From Euglena gracilis (taxonomy: Eukaryota; Euglenida; Euglenophyceae; Euglenales), in NCBI GenBank assembly GCA_039621445.1, contig CP154957.1, positions 16,562,595 through 16,626,594 of the forward strand: a stretch of 64,000 nucleotides of DNA. Direction: 5' to 3'. The translations under genes and the position numbers were made by a program. The first letter of the stretch is position 1; each line of letters begins with the position of its first letter. Below the pieces are notes generated by a model. The model saw nothing but the letters and a program-made list of their open reading frames with translations. It was not told the DNA's origin and did not search any database. Below, one piece after another: positions 11,901 to 23,000 of this stretch.

Positions 11901-14900
11901 ATCCAAAAATAAGACCCGTGCCCCCCATAAATAAGGCCCCCCTTGACGGCGCGAAGCGCCGGGGACGGTGAAAATTTTCCCTGAGAAATTGCCAAAAACC
12001 CAAATTTCACACACAAAAATGATGAAACTTCAAAAAATTTCAGATTCTTGAAGTGCAAAAAAAACATGCTAAATGTCAACTTACACAAATTTACACATGG
12101 CGCGAAGCGCTGAAGGAAAATTTTTAGTTTTTTGGGAACCTGAAAAATGATGTTTTTTTCGGGCCCGAGTCGGTCAAGAAAAAATCCAAAAATAAGACCC
12201 CCCCAAAAAATAAGACCCCCCCCCCTGGAGGTTTCCAGCAACGGACCCAAAAATAAGACCCGGGTCTTATTTTTGGGGGGGGTTTAAGTGCGAGAGCAGC
12301 CAACTAAGATTTTCGAAGGTCACGTTCACGACAAAAAGTCGGTGCTTTCCCAAAAACCTTTGCTACCGTAATTTTTATCACCTGAATTTAGGGCAGAAAT
12401 GAATTGCAGCCTGGCAGAAATCTCCTCAGACTGGGGTGTCGCAGTCAGCACTTCTTTTCAAGCATATTAATTACAGAAACCAAAAGAGCGTCCTCTCCGC
12501 TTTATCCTCAGCCAGGATAAGAAAACAACCGCAAAAAAAAAGCACTAAACTGCTGAGGGCAAAAGGGGGCTCAATGAAAACACCTTCATAGGGCCTTCAT
12601 AGAGTGTGCGAGATTCTTTTGTAAAAAAAAAAGAGTTAGAAAACTTCCAACGTAAATGCAAAATGAAAAAATGACTGCGAACAATTGCTTGTGTGAGGTT
12701 CCACTGAAAAGGACTGGGGACAAAACTGCAAAACTGCACGGTGTATATGTTCCTCCTCCACAGCACACCTCCGCAACCCATGGGCGGACGGCAGGATCTT
12801 CGTGGGGATGAACTGCGAGATCTTCTCCATCGCCCACAGCTTCTCGTGCAGCAGCCAGTACTTGCCCCGTTCCTTGAGGGGGATCTGCAGGTACTGCTCA
12901 TCCAAGTCCTTCTCCTCGCGGACCTGGAACTCCTCCCCCTCCAAGTCAGGCTGAACTTGACCAACCCGGGGGAGAGGGGGTTTGGAGAGAAACTTGTACA
13001 AGAATGGGCCTTTTCTGGGCTTCCAGTGCCATCGGCACCAGTGTCTTTGGTGAATGTCTAGACATATGTGCCCTTCCCCTGATGGGGGGGGGGGTCACGC
13101 CTAAAAAATCAGTCTGGTCCAAATCGTGCTCCACCTCCTGGCACAAATGGTTCAGGTCCACGTGAGGGAGGAGGTTTGTTTTGTAGTCGGCCTGAAGGTT
13201 CCACATCAAGTCCAGGAAACGAATCGATGGAAGTGGGATTGCGCACACCTCTGAAAGCCAGGTTGGGACTCAGGGGATCAGGAGTGCTTGACTGGAATCC
13301 CAAAAAAAATTTCGCCAGCGATTTTTCTTTTGGGTTCGCCCAAAGAGGTGGAGTGAGCCCATCAGAACAATAAAGCACCATCCAAATGTGGGGGAAACGA
13401 GGGCATAAATAAAATCAATCAAATTGTTTTTCGGATACTAACCATAAACCCCCCCTAATAAGTGCGCAGTGCCCTAACCCCCCCAGGGTTTAATGGATCC
13501 GGTTTGGTTGGTCGGCCGAAGGGGGGGGTTTATAAGTGGGAGGGGTTTATAGGATCCGGAATTGTTGGTGAAAATCCGACCCCCCAAAATGACCCCGAAA
13601 CCCCCCCAAATTGGCAATTTTCGGCAAATTTGGTCAAACATGGCATTTTTGATGATGGTGGGTCTCAAAAAATTGCCAAAAAAAGTCAGTTTTTTGGTGG
13701 TTTGGGCTGGAAAAATCGTCCCCGGCGGTTTGCATTTTTCTTCCCAGGGGGGGGGGGGGGTTATAGGATCCGGTTTGGTTGGTCGGCCCGATGGGGGGGG
13801 GTTATAAGTGGGGGGGGGGTCGCTGAGCTCTTATCCCTTTATGGGTAAGAGCGAAGCTTACCACCGGCGAAACCCCCCCTCGCCCCCCCCCGCCCCCCCC
13901 CTGGGCCCCCCCCGGCCCCCCCCCCGGGTCGGGGCTACCTCGGGAACGGACGGGTTATCACCATGATCCCCCCCGTTCCCGAAATTTTTTTTCCAGTCGC
14001 GAGCGACTGGATTCCTAGTTTCCGAATCACCCGGGTTTGACCCCCAACTCCCCGCCAGGCCCGAGTTATTCACGCGCGGAGGGGTCCAAACTCGGAAGGA
14101 TTTACCCCCCCCCTGGATAAGCCCCCCCCCCTTTGGGCTCTGCCATTTCGGCCAAAAAATGTTAATTTTCAAAATATCTCCAAAATGAAGCCAAATCAAA
14201 GGAAATGTCCGGAGACCTAATTTGAAGCCCTTGGAACGCCCCATCTACCGGTATTTTGATTTCCCCGCAACTCCCCGCCCAGCCCGAGATACGGCCGTTT
14301 TCGGCGCAGATGGCCGTTTTGTACACTTTTCCCTCTGTTCGACTTAGCCGTTTTTGGGGTCCAAAAATCGATGTTTTCAAAATTTCTCGAAAATGATGCA
14401 AAATCAAAGTAAATGTCCGGAGACCTAAATTGAAGCCCTTGGAACGCTCTATCTACTGGGATTTTGGTTTCCCCGCAACTCCCCGCCCAGCCCGAGATAC
14501 GGGCGTTTTTTTTGGCCAATTTAGGCCATTTTAGGCCAATTTGTACACTTTTTTCACTGTTCAACTTAGCCGTTTTCGGCCAAAAAAAGTCGAAAAAAAT
14601 CGAAATTTTTTTTTGCCCGAAACGATGTTTTTTGGCCTCCCGGACCCGGAAAAACTGCTTTTGAGCCGAAAATGAGCGTTTTTCGACCCGCCAGCGCCCC
14701 GTTTTGGGCCGCCGACCCATTGACTTAGGGTCAAATCTGGGTCAAAAACGTCGAAAAAAATCGAAATTTTTTTTTGCCTGAAACGATGATTTTTGGCCTC
14801 CCGGAACCGGAAAAACTGTTTTTGAGCCGAAAATGAGTGCGGGGACCGACCCCCCGGCCAGTGGACTAAGCCATTTTGGGGTCAAAAAGTCGAAAAAATC

Positions 14901-17900
14901 GAAAAAATTTTTTTGCCCAAAACCATGTTTTTTGACCTCCCGGAACCGAAAAATGCATTTTTCGGCCGAAAATGACCGTTTTTTGATCCCCGGACCCCCG
15001 TTTTTGGCCCGAAACCAATGGATTTCGGGTAAAAAAAGTCGAAAAAAATCGAAAGAAATTTTTTTGCCCAAAACGATGTTTTTGGACCTCCCGGACCTGG
15101 AAGAAGTGTTTTTGAACTGAAAACGAGCGCTGGCCGGGCCGCCGGCCGGGCCGGGCCGCCGGGCCGCCGGCCAGACCGGGCCGCTGGGCCGAGCCGCCGG
15201 GCCGGGCCGGGCCGGGCCGCCGGGCCGCCCAGGGATGGATGGGAAGCCTTGAGGGGGGGGGGTGGGTCGGACCCCCCCCCTCCCGACACGGAGGGGGGGG
15301 GGTGGGTCGGACCCCCCCTCCTACCTCGAAACTGAGGGGGGGCCGAAATTTTTTCGATTTCATGGACGGGCAAAGGGCCGGAAATTGGGTCAAAATCGGT
15401 CAAAAACCCCTGATTTTTCTTTGAAAATCGATCCAAAAATGCTCATTTTTTGAATTTTTTTGAACATGTTTTTGGGGGAAAACACCAACACATCAAAAAA
15501 TGGGCAATATGGCCAAAAGTCAGCAAAAGGGGTGTTTTTTTGCTCATTTTCCGGCGCGCAGCGCCGGAAGAAAATTTTCTGCTATTTTTGGCACCTGTCA
15601 AGGAGGGGGGGGTGGGGGGGTCAGGACCCCCCCTCCCAACATCTAGGGGGGGGGGGGTGGTCCGGACCCCCCCCTACCACCTTACCCCCCCAGGGGGGGG
15701 GGGGTGGTCGGGACCCCCCCCTACCACCTACCTCAATACCGAAGGGCTTCCCATCCATCCCTGGGGCCGCCGGCTGGGCCGGGCCGCCGGGGCCGCCGGC
15801 CGGGCCGGGCCGGGCCGCCGGCCACGCCGGGCCGGGCCTCCGGGCTGTCCCAAAGAGCTCAGCTCTACGTCACACCCTGGTCTATAAGTGGGGGGGGTGT
15901 TATAAGTGGGGGGGGGGGGTGGGTTTAATAAGTGCACCCGTCAAAGGTCCGGAACTACCTCCTAAAGTGCGCACCCCCCCCAAAGAAGAAATCACTGTCA
16001 CATCTCAGGTTGGAAAGCACACACAATTCTCAGAACTGTCCTCTCAGACCAAAAATTTCTAACGTCCAAACCCAAATTTGACACACAATCACTTGACTCA
16101 CAGCTTGAAACCACAAAATAGGGGGAAAATTGAAAAAGGGTAGGGGAAACATAAATATTTTTGGCTTTGCCCTAAAAGTGCGCAGTGCCCTAACAAGTGC
16201 GCACCCCTTGGGGTCCGAAACTACGTACTATGCGCGCACCCATGCACTTATTAGGGGGGTTTACAAAATCATCTTACCTCATTTCAGGGGAAAAAACAAA
16301 TTCGAAACAGCATCCACAGAATGCTTCATATCCTCTGGTTAAACAATACAATGAGCATTCCATTATATACCTCATTGTTTCATTCTCACGTTGATCTGTG
16401 CTGGAACCTGGGAATGGTGATCGGAAATTGAACAGACAGCTGAATGATGAACGCAGCAGCTTCAAATTCTTCAAATTTCCAAGTTTTTCTGTCTTTTGTT
16501 GCCTCAGTTGTCGTTGTTGATGATGACATCCCCCAAATAATACATCTGACTTCGCTGCCAGAGATGCTTTGTAGTTTTATTCCCTCACTTTGATATTCAA
16601 CGTTTTCAAAAACATGGCCCTTTTGGCAAGGGAAGGCCAGAGTCTCCGCCTGGGTAAACCCCCCAAATATAAGAAACCCGTTTCTTATATTTGGGTTTTT
16701 TTATTTTGGGTGTCGAAGGCAGGCCCCAAGGGTTTCTTATAAATGGAACTTTTTCTAACTTCGGTTCCTTCATGTACTCAACCTTCTTGATTCCAGTTGC
16801 ACCTGCCCCACCCAAAAAACAGTTGCTTCTGACCTCTTGCTTTGCAAAGAAACACTAGACTGGACCGGCTTCATCTTTATGTTGATCGCACTTTGCGATT
16901 TGCTGTGACCCGTGGTGAAAATAGATGAGTGGTTTCTTGTTTATGAATTAGCGTCCAACAGCCCAGGGGTTTCTTGTATTTGGGGGTTTCTTATATTTGG
17001 GGGTTTCTTATATTGGGGGGGGGGTTACACTTGAGAGCATCCTTTTCGCGTGCAGGGCAATCCCAGCCACGTCCCACCACGGCGACACCGTCGCATGCGA
17101 ATAAATTTGCTGCCCGTAATTCTCGGCATACTCAAGGACTGACATGCGCTCTTCGCTGTCAACAGTTGACGCTGCCTTGAACAGTTCATTTACAAAGTCG
17201 CGCAAAGCTTGAGAACGTTGGGCCAACGCTCCTGCACTTTTTTCTGTGTTTCGAAGCAGAAAGAACAACGGAGGCTGCAGGCTTTCTGGGGGAATCCAAT
17301 GGAACGATGGAAAATTTTTGTGATGAAGAAAGAACCTTGAGACTGAAACCCCAGGAGTATGCCAAAAAAAGCACACTTCGTCCGTGTAAATTTCACTTTG
17401 TTCAGAAAAAAATATGGACAACAACAACAGTAGAAGTCATAAAGAAAACACATGTTGCAGGCTTGATTGTGTTTGACGCCGAATATCTTCAGCGATGAGA
17501 ATGAGCATGAAATCTCATAATCCAAAAAAATGCAATTTTGTACCCCCCCTTTCCAAATAACCTGGTCCACATTGCAATGTTGCAAGGATGTTATGCTGGC
17601 ACAAGGCTGTTCCAAAAGTACTGTGATTCAATGAAAAACCCCAGGTAGTTTTCTGGAATTGTGCCACTGAGGTGGGGGGGGGTTAACGACACAGTGTGTC
17701 TTGGACAGGGGTGCTCAGGGTTTGATGTGAGGGCAAGTGGGGGGGTCGACCCCCTCCAGTCTGTGAAGGGGGGGGGGCACCCCTTTGGTCCAGGAGGGGG
17801 GACCTAAACAGTGGTGTGGTCCGGTGGCAAAGCGCCAGGCCAAGAAAGTTTCGCCCCCCGAAATGGCCAAGAGATGTCATTTTGGGCGCTTTTGGGGCAA

Positions 17901-18583
17901 AAAATCGTCAAAAAATGGAAAAAAACGTTCGGTTCAAAGCGTTGGAAAAAAATTTTGACCCTTTGGGGGGTCCCTGGTATGCCCCCCCAGGTCGATCCGG
18001 ACCCCCCCTGGCAGGGGGGGGGGGTCTGGACCACCCTGGTCCAGGAGGGGGAGAGGTGGGGAAGACCCCCCCACCTAAATCCTCCTAACATCGAACCCTG
18101 GGGTGCAGGGGGGGGAATTGATATCGGAGGCCTTTGGAAAAATTGCGGGAAATTTGCGCAAATTGCGGTTTTGGGAATTAGTACACTTCTGCTGGAGGGG
18201 ACTTTGAAAATTTTCACAATTTTGTCATTATTCCACGCAGATGTAAGTTTGAGCCGGTATTCACATCTTTTTCCAACAAAAAAAATCCAAAAAAAACATG
18301 ATGATAAGCCACAAAAATATGATGTTTCTGGATTGTGCAAAAAAAATGCAACTTACAACCTGCATATGCCCCTTGCTCATGACAAATTAAACATCCCCAT
18401 TAAGAATGCCGCCCCAAAATCAAGCTGTCATTGTCAGCAAGAGCATCATCGAGTTTCATTACTCGTCTCGAGGTTAGGCCACCATTCGCCTCCCATGGCC
18501 TGCCAAATCTGATGCTTGGCATCGTACGATGTCGTCGAGGACCTCGCACACAGGAGGTCCAACGTGTCATATTCATCACTCAT
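2920..18583 (-). CDS. Sestrin family protein, complete multi-exon gene
   Basis: Sestrins are stress- and leucine-responsive regulators that act on GATOR2/mTORC1 in animals. Exons on the minus strand: 18583-18463, 17231-17031 (or from 17243), 13250-about 13110, about 12949-12769, 9416-9283, 9235-9083, 8981-8914, 8482-8110 (interrupted by the element at 8298-8430), 7874-7715, 6348-6199, 5870-about 5676 and about 3029-2920 (TGA). Family signatures in order are RHYIAILACSTHNCVYM, FNTILAHQPWKLTKK, QIAHAILIMSCYHALSGM, FSCGILPD, LSDFNWKDDCFGALSEF, WLYVHYVYGIHHDDFNYS and EKVHVALLSCEARAQAELIH. Splice phases agree at every GT-AG junction checked, including KNAP/DKMQRL and LTKK/DIKGLL. The start codon lies just after an AG (CTCTTTAG), which could be a trans-splice acceptor. 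Exons 1-4 (about 215 residues) are a longer N-terminus than in animal sestrins and show no family motif; they are linked by matching phases only. The N-domain Cys and Tyr of the peroxidase motif are kept, but the following His is Met. Confidence 0.9.
4028..5600. mobile_element. Fold-back element within the last sestrin intron
   Basis: Begins AACCCCCCAAATAATAAAA and ends GATTATTTGGGGGGGTTTAC, so its termini pair. Internal blocks of GGGGGTTTATTATTTGGGC repeat this. It carries the dispersed repeat at 4.60-5.45 kb. ORFs inside are not credible genes. Confidence 0.65.
4600..5450. repeat. Dispersed repeat A, copy 1
   Basis: Recurring modules are AAATCAAAGGAAATGTCCGG, GAAGCCCTTGGAACGC, CCCGAGATACGGCCGTTTTC and CCTCCCGGACCCGGAAAAAC. 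Homologous copies occur at 14100-15120, 19041-19230 and, inverted, 58820-58990. The open frames it creates on both strands are artefacts of its composition. Confidence 0.75.
6632..6870. mobile_element. Short inverted-repeat element within a sestrin conventional intron
   Basis: A 239-bp copy with ends CAGGGTGTTTTTTAAAGACC and GACTAAAAAAAACCCTG and a perfect 8-bp duplication GTTAGGGT (6624-6631, 6871-6878). It lies inside the GT-AG intron between the 7.8 and 6.3 kb sestrin exons, so here it is passive cargo. Confidence 0.9.
8298..8430. mobile_element. CAG...CTG insertion inside a sestrin exon (nonconventional intron)
   Basis: This 133-bp element begins CAGGGGTTTTCTTAAGG and ends CTTAAACAAACCCCTG, and is flanked by CGTGGGAG (8290-8297) and CGTGGGCG (8431-8438), a 7/8 direct repeat. 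Removing the element and one repeat copy joins GQIAHA to ILIMSCYHALSGM, the conserved sestrin helix. There is no GT-AG pair at its borders, so removal would need a nonconventional pathway. Confidence 0.88.
11815..12288. mobile_element. Fold-back element in the fourth sestrin intron
   Basis: Ends CTTAAACCCCCCCAAAAAAT and TTATTTTTGGGGGGGGTTTAAG pair with each other. Its middle holds GACGGCGCGAAGCGCCGG and TGGCGCGAAGCGCTGA, the small palindrome common to many elements in this window. Confidence 0.6.
13443..16262. mobile_element. Large fold-back element in the second sestrin intron
   Basis: Termini TAAACCCCCCCTAATAAGTGC and GCACTTATTAGGGGGGTTTAC are near-perfect inverted repeats spanning 2.8 kb. 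Inside are the dispersed repeat (14.1-15.1 kb) and an inner inverted pair: GGGCCGCC...AGGGATGGATGGGAAGCC at 15.12-15.26 kb against GGCTTCCCATCCATCCCT...GGGCCGCC at 15.74-15.85 kb. Confidence 0.65.
14100..15120. repeat. Dispersed repeat A, copy 2, internally tandem
   Basis: Contains at least two consecutive CAAAGGAAATGTCCGG...CTTGGAACGC units and four CCTCCCGGA(C/A)CCG(G)AAAA units spaced by about 140-180 bases, so the repeat is itself built from a shorter tandem unit. Confidence 0.7.
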
Positions 18584-20040
18584 ATGATCTAAAGAGGGGG
18601 ACAAAAGTACGCCATAACATGCTTCCAACCCATTCCCTAACTCTGACCATAATACTGACCTTCACCTTAAAGAATACCGAACCCACCCTGGACATCATTC
18701 TCCGATGAGAACAGTCCCATTTCATGTCGCCCCAGATCCAACCCCCCTCCAGAGTAGCAGAATGCAAAAGGCCACAGCTGATTTAATTACCTTCCATTTT
18801 CCCTCCCCAACCATATACAGCTCCTTTCTCTTTCTAAGAGAATGTTGATCCTTCTGACCTTGATGTGGTTCAATGTTGCTCATGTTTCCATTTTGAAAGA
18901 GATCCATTCGGCATCACCGGCAGTGAAAGGGGAGACGGGGCAATATAAATAGAGGGAAACATTTGCAGAAAGTATGCATTAATGTGGGCGAACTCCCGAC
19001 TGTGAACCAGATGCAGAACCATGATACGATTGGAATGAGCGTTATTCGACCCCCCCCCCGGCCCCCCGTTTTTGGCCTGAAACCCATGGACTTTGCGTCA
19101 AAAACCGGTCAAAAAAAGTCGAAAAAATCGAAACAAATTTTTTTTGCCTGAAACGATGTTTTTTGGCCTCCCGGAACCGGAAAAACTGTTTTTGAGCCGA
19201 AAATGAGCGTTTTTCGACCCCCCCCCTCGGCCCCCTCCTCTGCCTAGCATATGAGTGCCTTCCCAAATGAAGAGCGTGTGAGGGAGTGCCACCATGTCAC
19301 CTCCCCAAAAGGTTCTGGAAAATGATCCCAGAAACTAGAGAAAGCTGATTGAAATGCATATCCTTGCCCCCCTCTGCATCGAAAAGGATGAGAAAATGAG
19401 GGCAAAAAGAGTTGAATGTTCCATTCACATGCAAACATCCACACAGACAACCATTGCTTTGTTCATTGGTCGTTCCTTCTTCATTCCTTCACAGATTTTC
19501 ACAGAACTTCACAGATAATGACTTCTGCACTGAATCAGTTGCACCGCCTTTTTATCTCGACTTCAAGAAATTTGCTTCTCATCATTTTGTCAAATGATAC
19601 CAAAATACATCACCCGACTGGTCGTTGAATTAGGAACCGATTAGCCCAACTTCTGGAAAGGAGCATTGAAAAGAGACATACAAGGATAAAACCCCCTGAA
19701 CAAATGTATAAACCCCTCCCTAGTAAGTGGCAATGCCCTAATTGTATGCAGTGCCCTAATAAGTTCGCACTCCCCAAGGATCCGAAACTACCTCCCTAAA
19801 AAGTGCGCACCGCCCCCCGAAGGAGTAATCACTGTCACATCTCAGGTTGGAAAGCACACAAGATTCTAAGAACTGTCCTTCTCAGACCAAATATTTCTAA
19901 CGTCCAAACCCAAATTTGACACATAATCACTTGACCCATAGCTTGACATCACAAGAAGGGGGGGAAAACTGAAAAACAGCAATTTACATCTTTTACGAGG
20001 AAATCGGCGCGAGTGGAGAAGAGGAAACGACGGCTGCTCT
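18584..20040. other. Intergenic region between ARP6 and sestrin
   Basis: No supported ORF. It contains a copy of the dispersed repeat at about 19041-19230 and, at 19703-19900, a fragment matching the end of the 13.4-16.3 kb fold-back element (AAGTGCGCA, then CTGTCACATCTCAGGTTGG as at about 15990). The rest is unremarkable and slightly AT-rich. Confidence 0.55.
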
Positions 20041-23000
20041 TTACAGAAAGTCCGCCCAAAAGCGGCCGCGGCATATGCCGTCGCCCCCCTGTTCCTGGTA
20101 CTCCTTCCGGGACACCGCCAGCGCCCCGTACAGGTCCGACGCCAGCACCGCACAGCCGCCAAAGAAAGCGCTGTGTAAGCCGCGGCCTGGGTGGTGGCAA
20201 CGGGCGCGGGTCAGTTCCGTGTCCACCAGCTGTTCGAGTTCCTGCTGCATCCGCTGCTCGAAACCCGGCAAATCGCTGCACCTGGACAGGGGGGGGGGGC
20301 TCGCCAACCCCAGGCTTCCACGTCACGTTGGGGTGCATGACACCAAGCAATCGCCTTGGGTATAAGAGACTCCATTGTGTGCTTGGCGTAGTGTGGCCAG
20401 AGGTGTCACCATTTGGAATCAGGTTTCTCTTTACCAAGCCGGAGCTTTTGCCGTCGGGTGTCTGCCCAAAGCACCCCCCCCCCCCTGTGGGCTGGTTTTG
20501 GTCCCAGCTGGGTCCAACCGACCATTTTCATTGTTGGACCACATCTGCATTTGGTCTGGGATGTGGTATGCCACCCCCCACCCCAAACCCTTTCCCTCCC
20601 CTCTCCTTCCCTGGAGGGCTTGAACATGCCCCCCCCCCCAGGTTGGCTCCTTAAAAAGAAAGGTGTTTGGAACCATCCCCTTGATTTCTGGTCAATCCTT
20701 GGGGGTGCCAGCAGCCAACCACTGCCTGGCAGTGCGGTGTGACTTCATTGCAGAGGGAGGGCCCGTGTTACACCGATGGGGGAGAGTTGACACCCCCTGG
20801 AGACTCGTGTCAGGTCCCGGGACGTCAGGTCCACACCAGACGTGATGGCAAAGAATGACAGACGAAGAGCGCACCCGCCGCTCAGAACAACGTTCTCCAA
20901 CAGGAGGGGCCTCGCGGCGGGGTCCACGCCGGGGGAGCGTAGGCTGGCCGCGACCGCCTCCGCGACGCCCATGCTTGGGAACCCGACGTCGGAGGGGTGG
21001 AAGAGCAGCTCCGGCACAGTGAAGCGCTCGTTGTTTAGCACCTGCGAGGGGCGGCAATCCCCTCCCGAGGCGTGCTGCTTGACCGACCTGAGCTGTCCGG
21101 GGACCCAACTCATTGACCTAAAAAAACAGCAGCCCTCAGGAAAAGAAAAAGGGAGGGTGGGGGGGGGTACCCACACCCAACCCACTTACTCATACGATTT
21201 CTGGGCTCATGGACATACCAGGACTTGGTCCGTCGGGCTCACTGGTATACCCTCCGATACCACTTGCCCCAGGCGCGATCGGGCCTCCGTGCCCAACAAC
21301 CTTTTTCAAACCACGGATATCAGGCGGCACGATGGCTCGGGCTGGGCGTCCCCGGCTGCCCGGACGGCAGGAGGTACCGCGTGCGGATGGGGTTCTTCGC
21401 GATGGGCCCGGCGCTCGTCCGGAGGTCACGCTCGAAATCCGTCGACACGAAGCACAAGCGCTCCACAAACTGGGAGACCAGCCAGTCCTGGGGAGGGGGG
21501 GCATGTGGATGCCGATGTACGCAGCAAAGAGAAACGCTAGATACAGGGTGGCAGGAACCTCAGCCGTTGGTATAGGTTACAGTTCCAAGAAACACAGCTC
21601 CGTCGGGGGGGGGGGTCGGCATAGAGGTCCGTGGGCACAAAATTGGGTCAAACATGGCAACCGCTCTTTCAATGTTTGGTAAACATTGGTAAGATTCCCG
21701 GCGCAAAGTGCTGGGAGGAAAAAATGTGCCCATTCGGTGGGATGTCTGTGAAGCCCCCAGGTCGGTCGCACCTCCCACTGTCAAAGGAGGTCGATGGAAA
21801 GACCCCTCCCCATAAACCCCTCCCCATTTTGAGAGTAATACTGAAGGAAAAAAAATCAACAAAAAATCAGGCAGGTAGAGTCCAATAGAACTGGCCATTG
21901 CTTAAGGACCTCTGGGGGTCCACTGGCCAGCCATTTTGCTGGACACTGGAAAAATGGACTTGCTAGATCCCCCCCCCCTGGGTCCCCCCCGACTGGAAAA
22001 AACTTTTCCTCCGGCGCAGTGCACCGAGGTGGAAATGAGGTGCTAAATGCATTTTTGGCTTCTTTTGTTCCAAAAAAAAAATTAAAAAAATGGCCAAAAA
22101 TGGGCATTTTCGGCCAGTTTTGGGGTCCGAAATTTTTTCGGGGCTTCGCTCTGGTCACTGGAAAAATAGTTCTGCTTGCTGGCCCTGCTGGCAGACCCCC
22201 CCCCCTGGGGGGTCTGCTAGGATTTCTGCTGACCCCACCCCAGGGGGAAGGTGCCTGCCTACGAAGGTACCTCCCCCCAGGCACTCCATTCTGCCAACCC
22301 CCCCCCCTATTGAAGTCCAGGTGCATTTATAGCTGACTGCCGCCGCGGGCGGTAGGGGTGAGCTTCTATTTCAGTCCATCGCTTAAGGGTTCGCAGTACC
22401 CCCAACCACACCCCAACGTCCAACCTGCACACCTCCTCTGTCATATCGTACTGCCGAAACGATAATAGGGACTTCATGTTGTTGATCATCACCTGGAGAA
22501 GAATCCATAAAAAAATAAAATCTTAACTTTGCTTTCCTTGAAAAATTTTGTGCAGGAATTACTGTGACCCCAAAACCTAGTCCCTACCACTGCTCACAGC
22601 CTTGTTTAACAACTGAATGTCATGCTTGTAAATTTGAGGTTGCCTTCTGCTTGGTGAACCAACAGAGGACAGAAGGGGTGATGTGCCCTGGGAATTTTGA
22701 CAGGATTTGCCCACAGGAAAAATTCTGTTGGGAATAATATTTCTTCAAAATCCTTAAAATGCTGGTCCTGTGCACCAGCTTAAAAAGGGCTGGAGAAGCT
22801 CAGCACAAGAGAAAAAATTGTAAATCCATTCTGAATCTAACCCCCCCCCAAATATAGCCCCCCCAGCTTTACATTTGGACGGTTTTTCAACACCCTCAGG
22901 GGGGGCTTTATATTTGGGGGGGGGGATCAAGCTTTTTTGGGTGGCCTCTATGACCTTCGGCGGCCTTCAGTTGTGGCCAAATACTAAATTTTACGGCAAA

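Noticed and set aside
15100-15400. Pro/Ala/Arg-rich ORFs over the CCGGGCCGCC tract
   Set aside because: Low-complexity inverted repeat inside a fold-back element, open in many frames.
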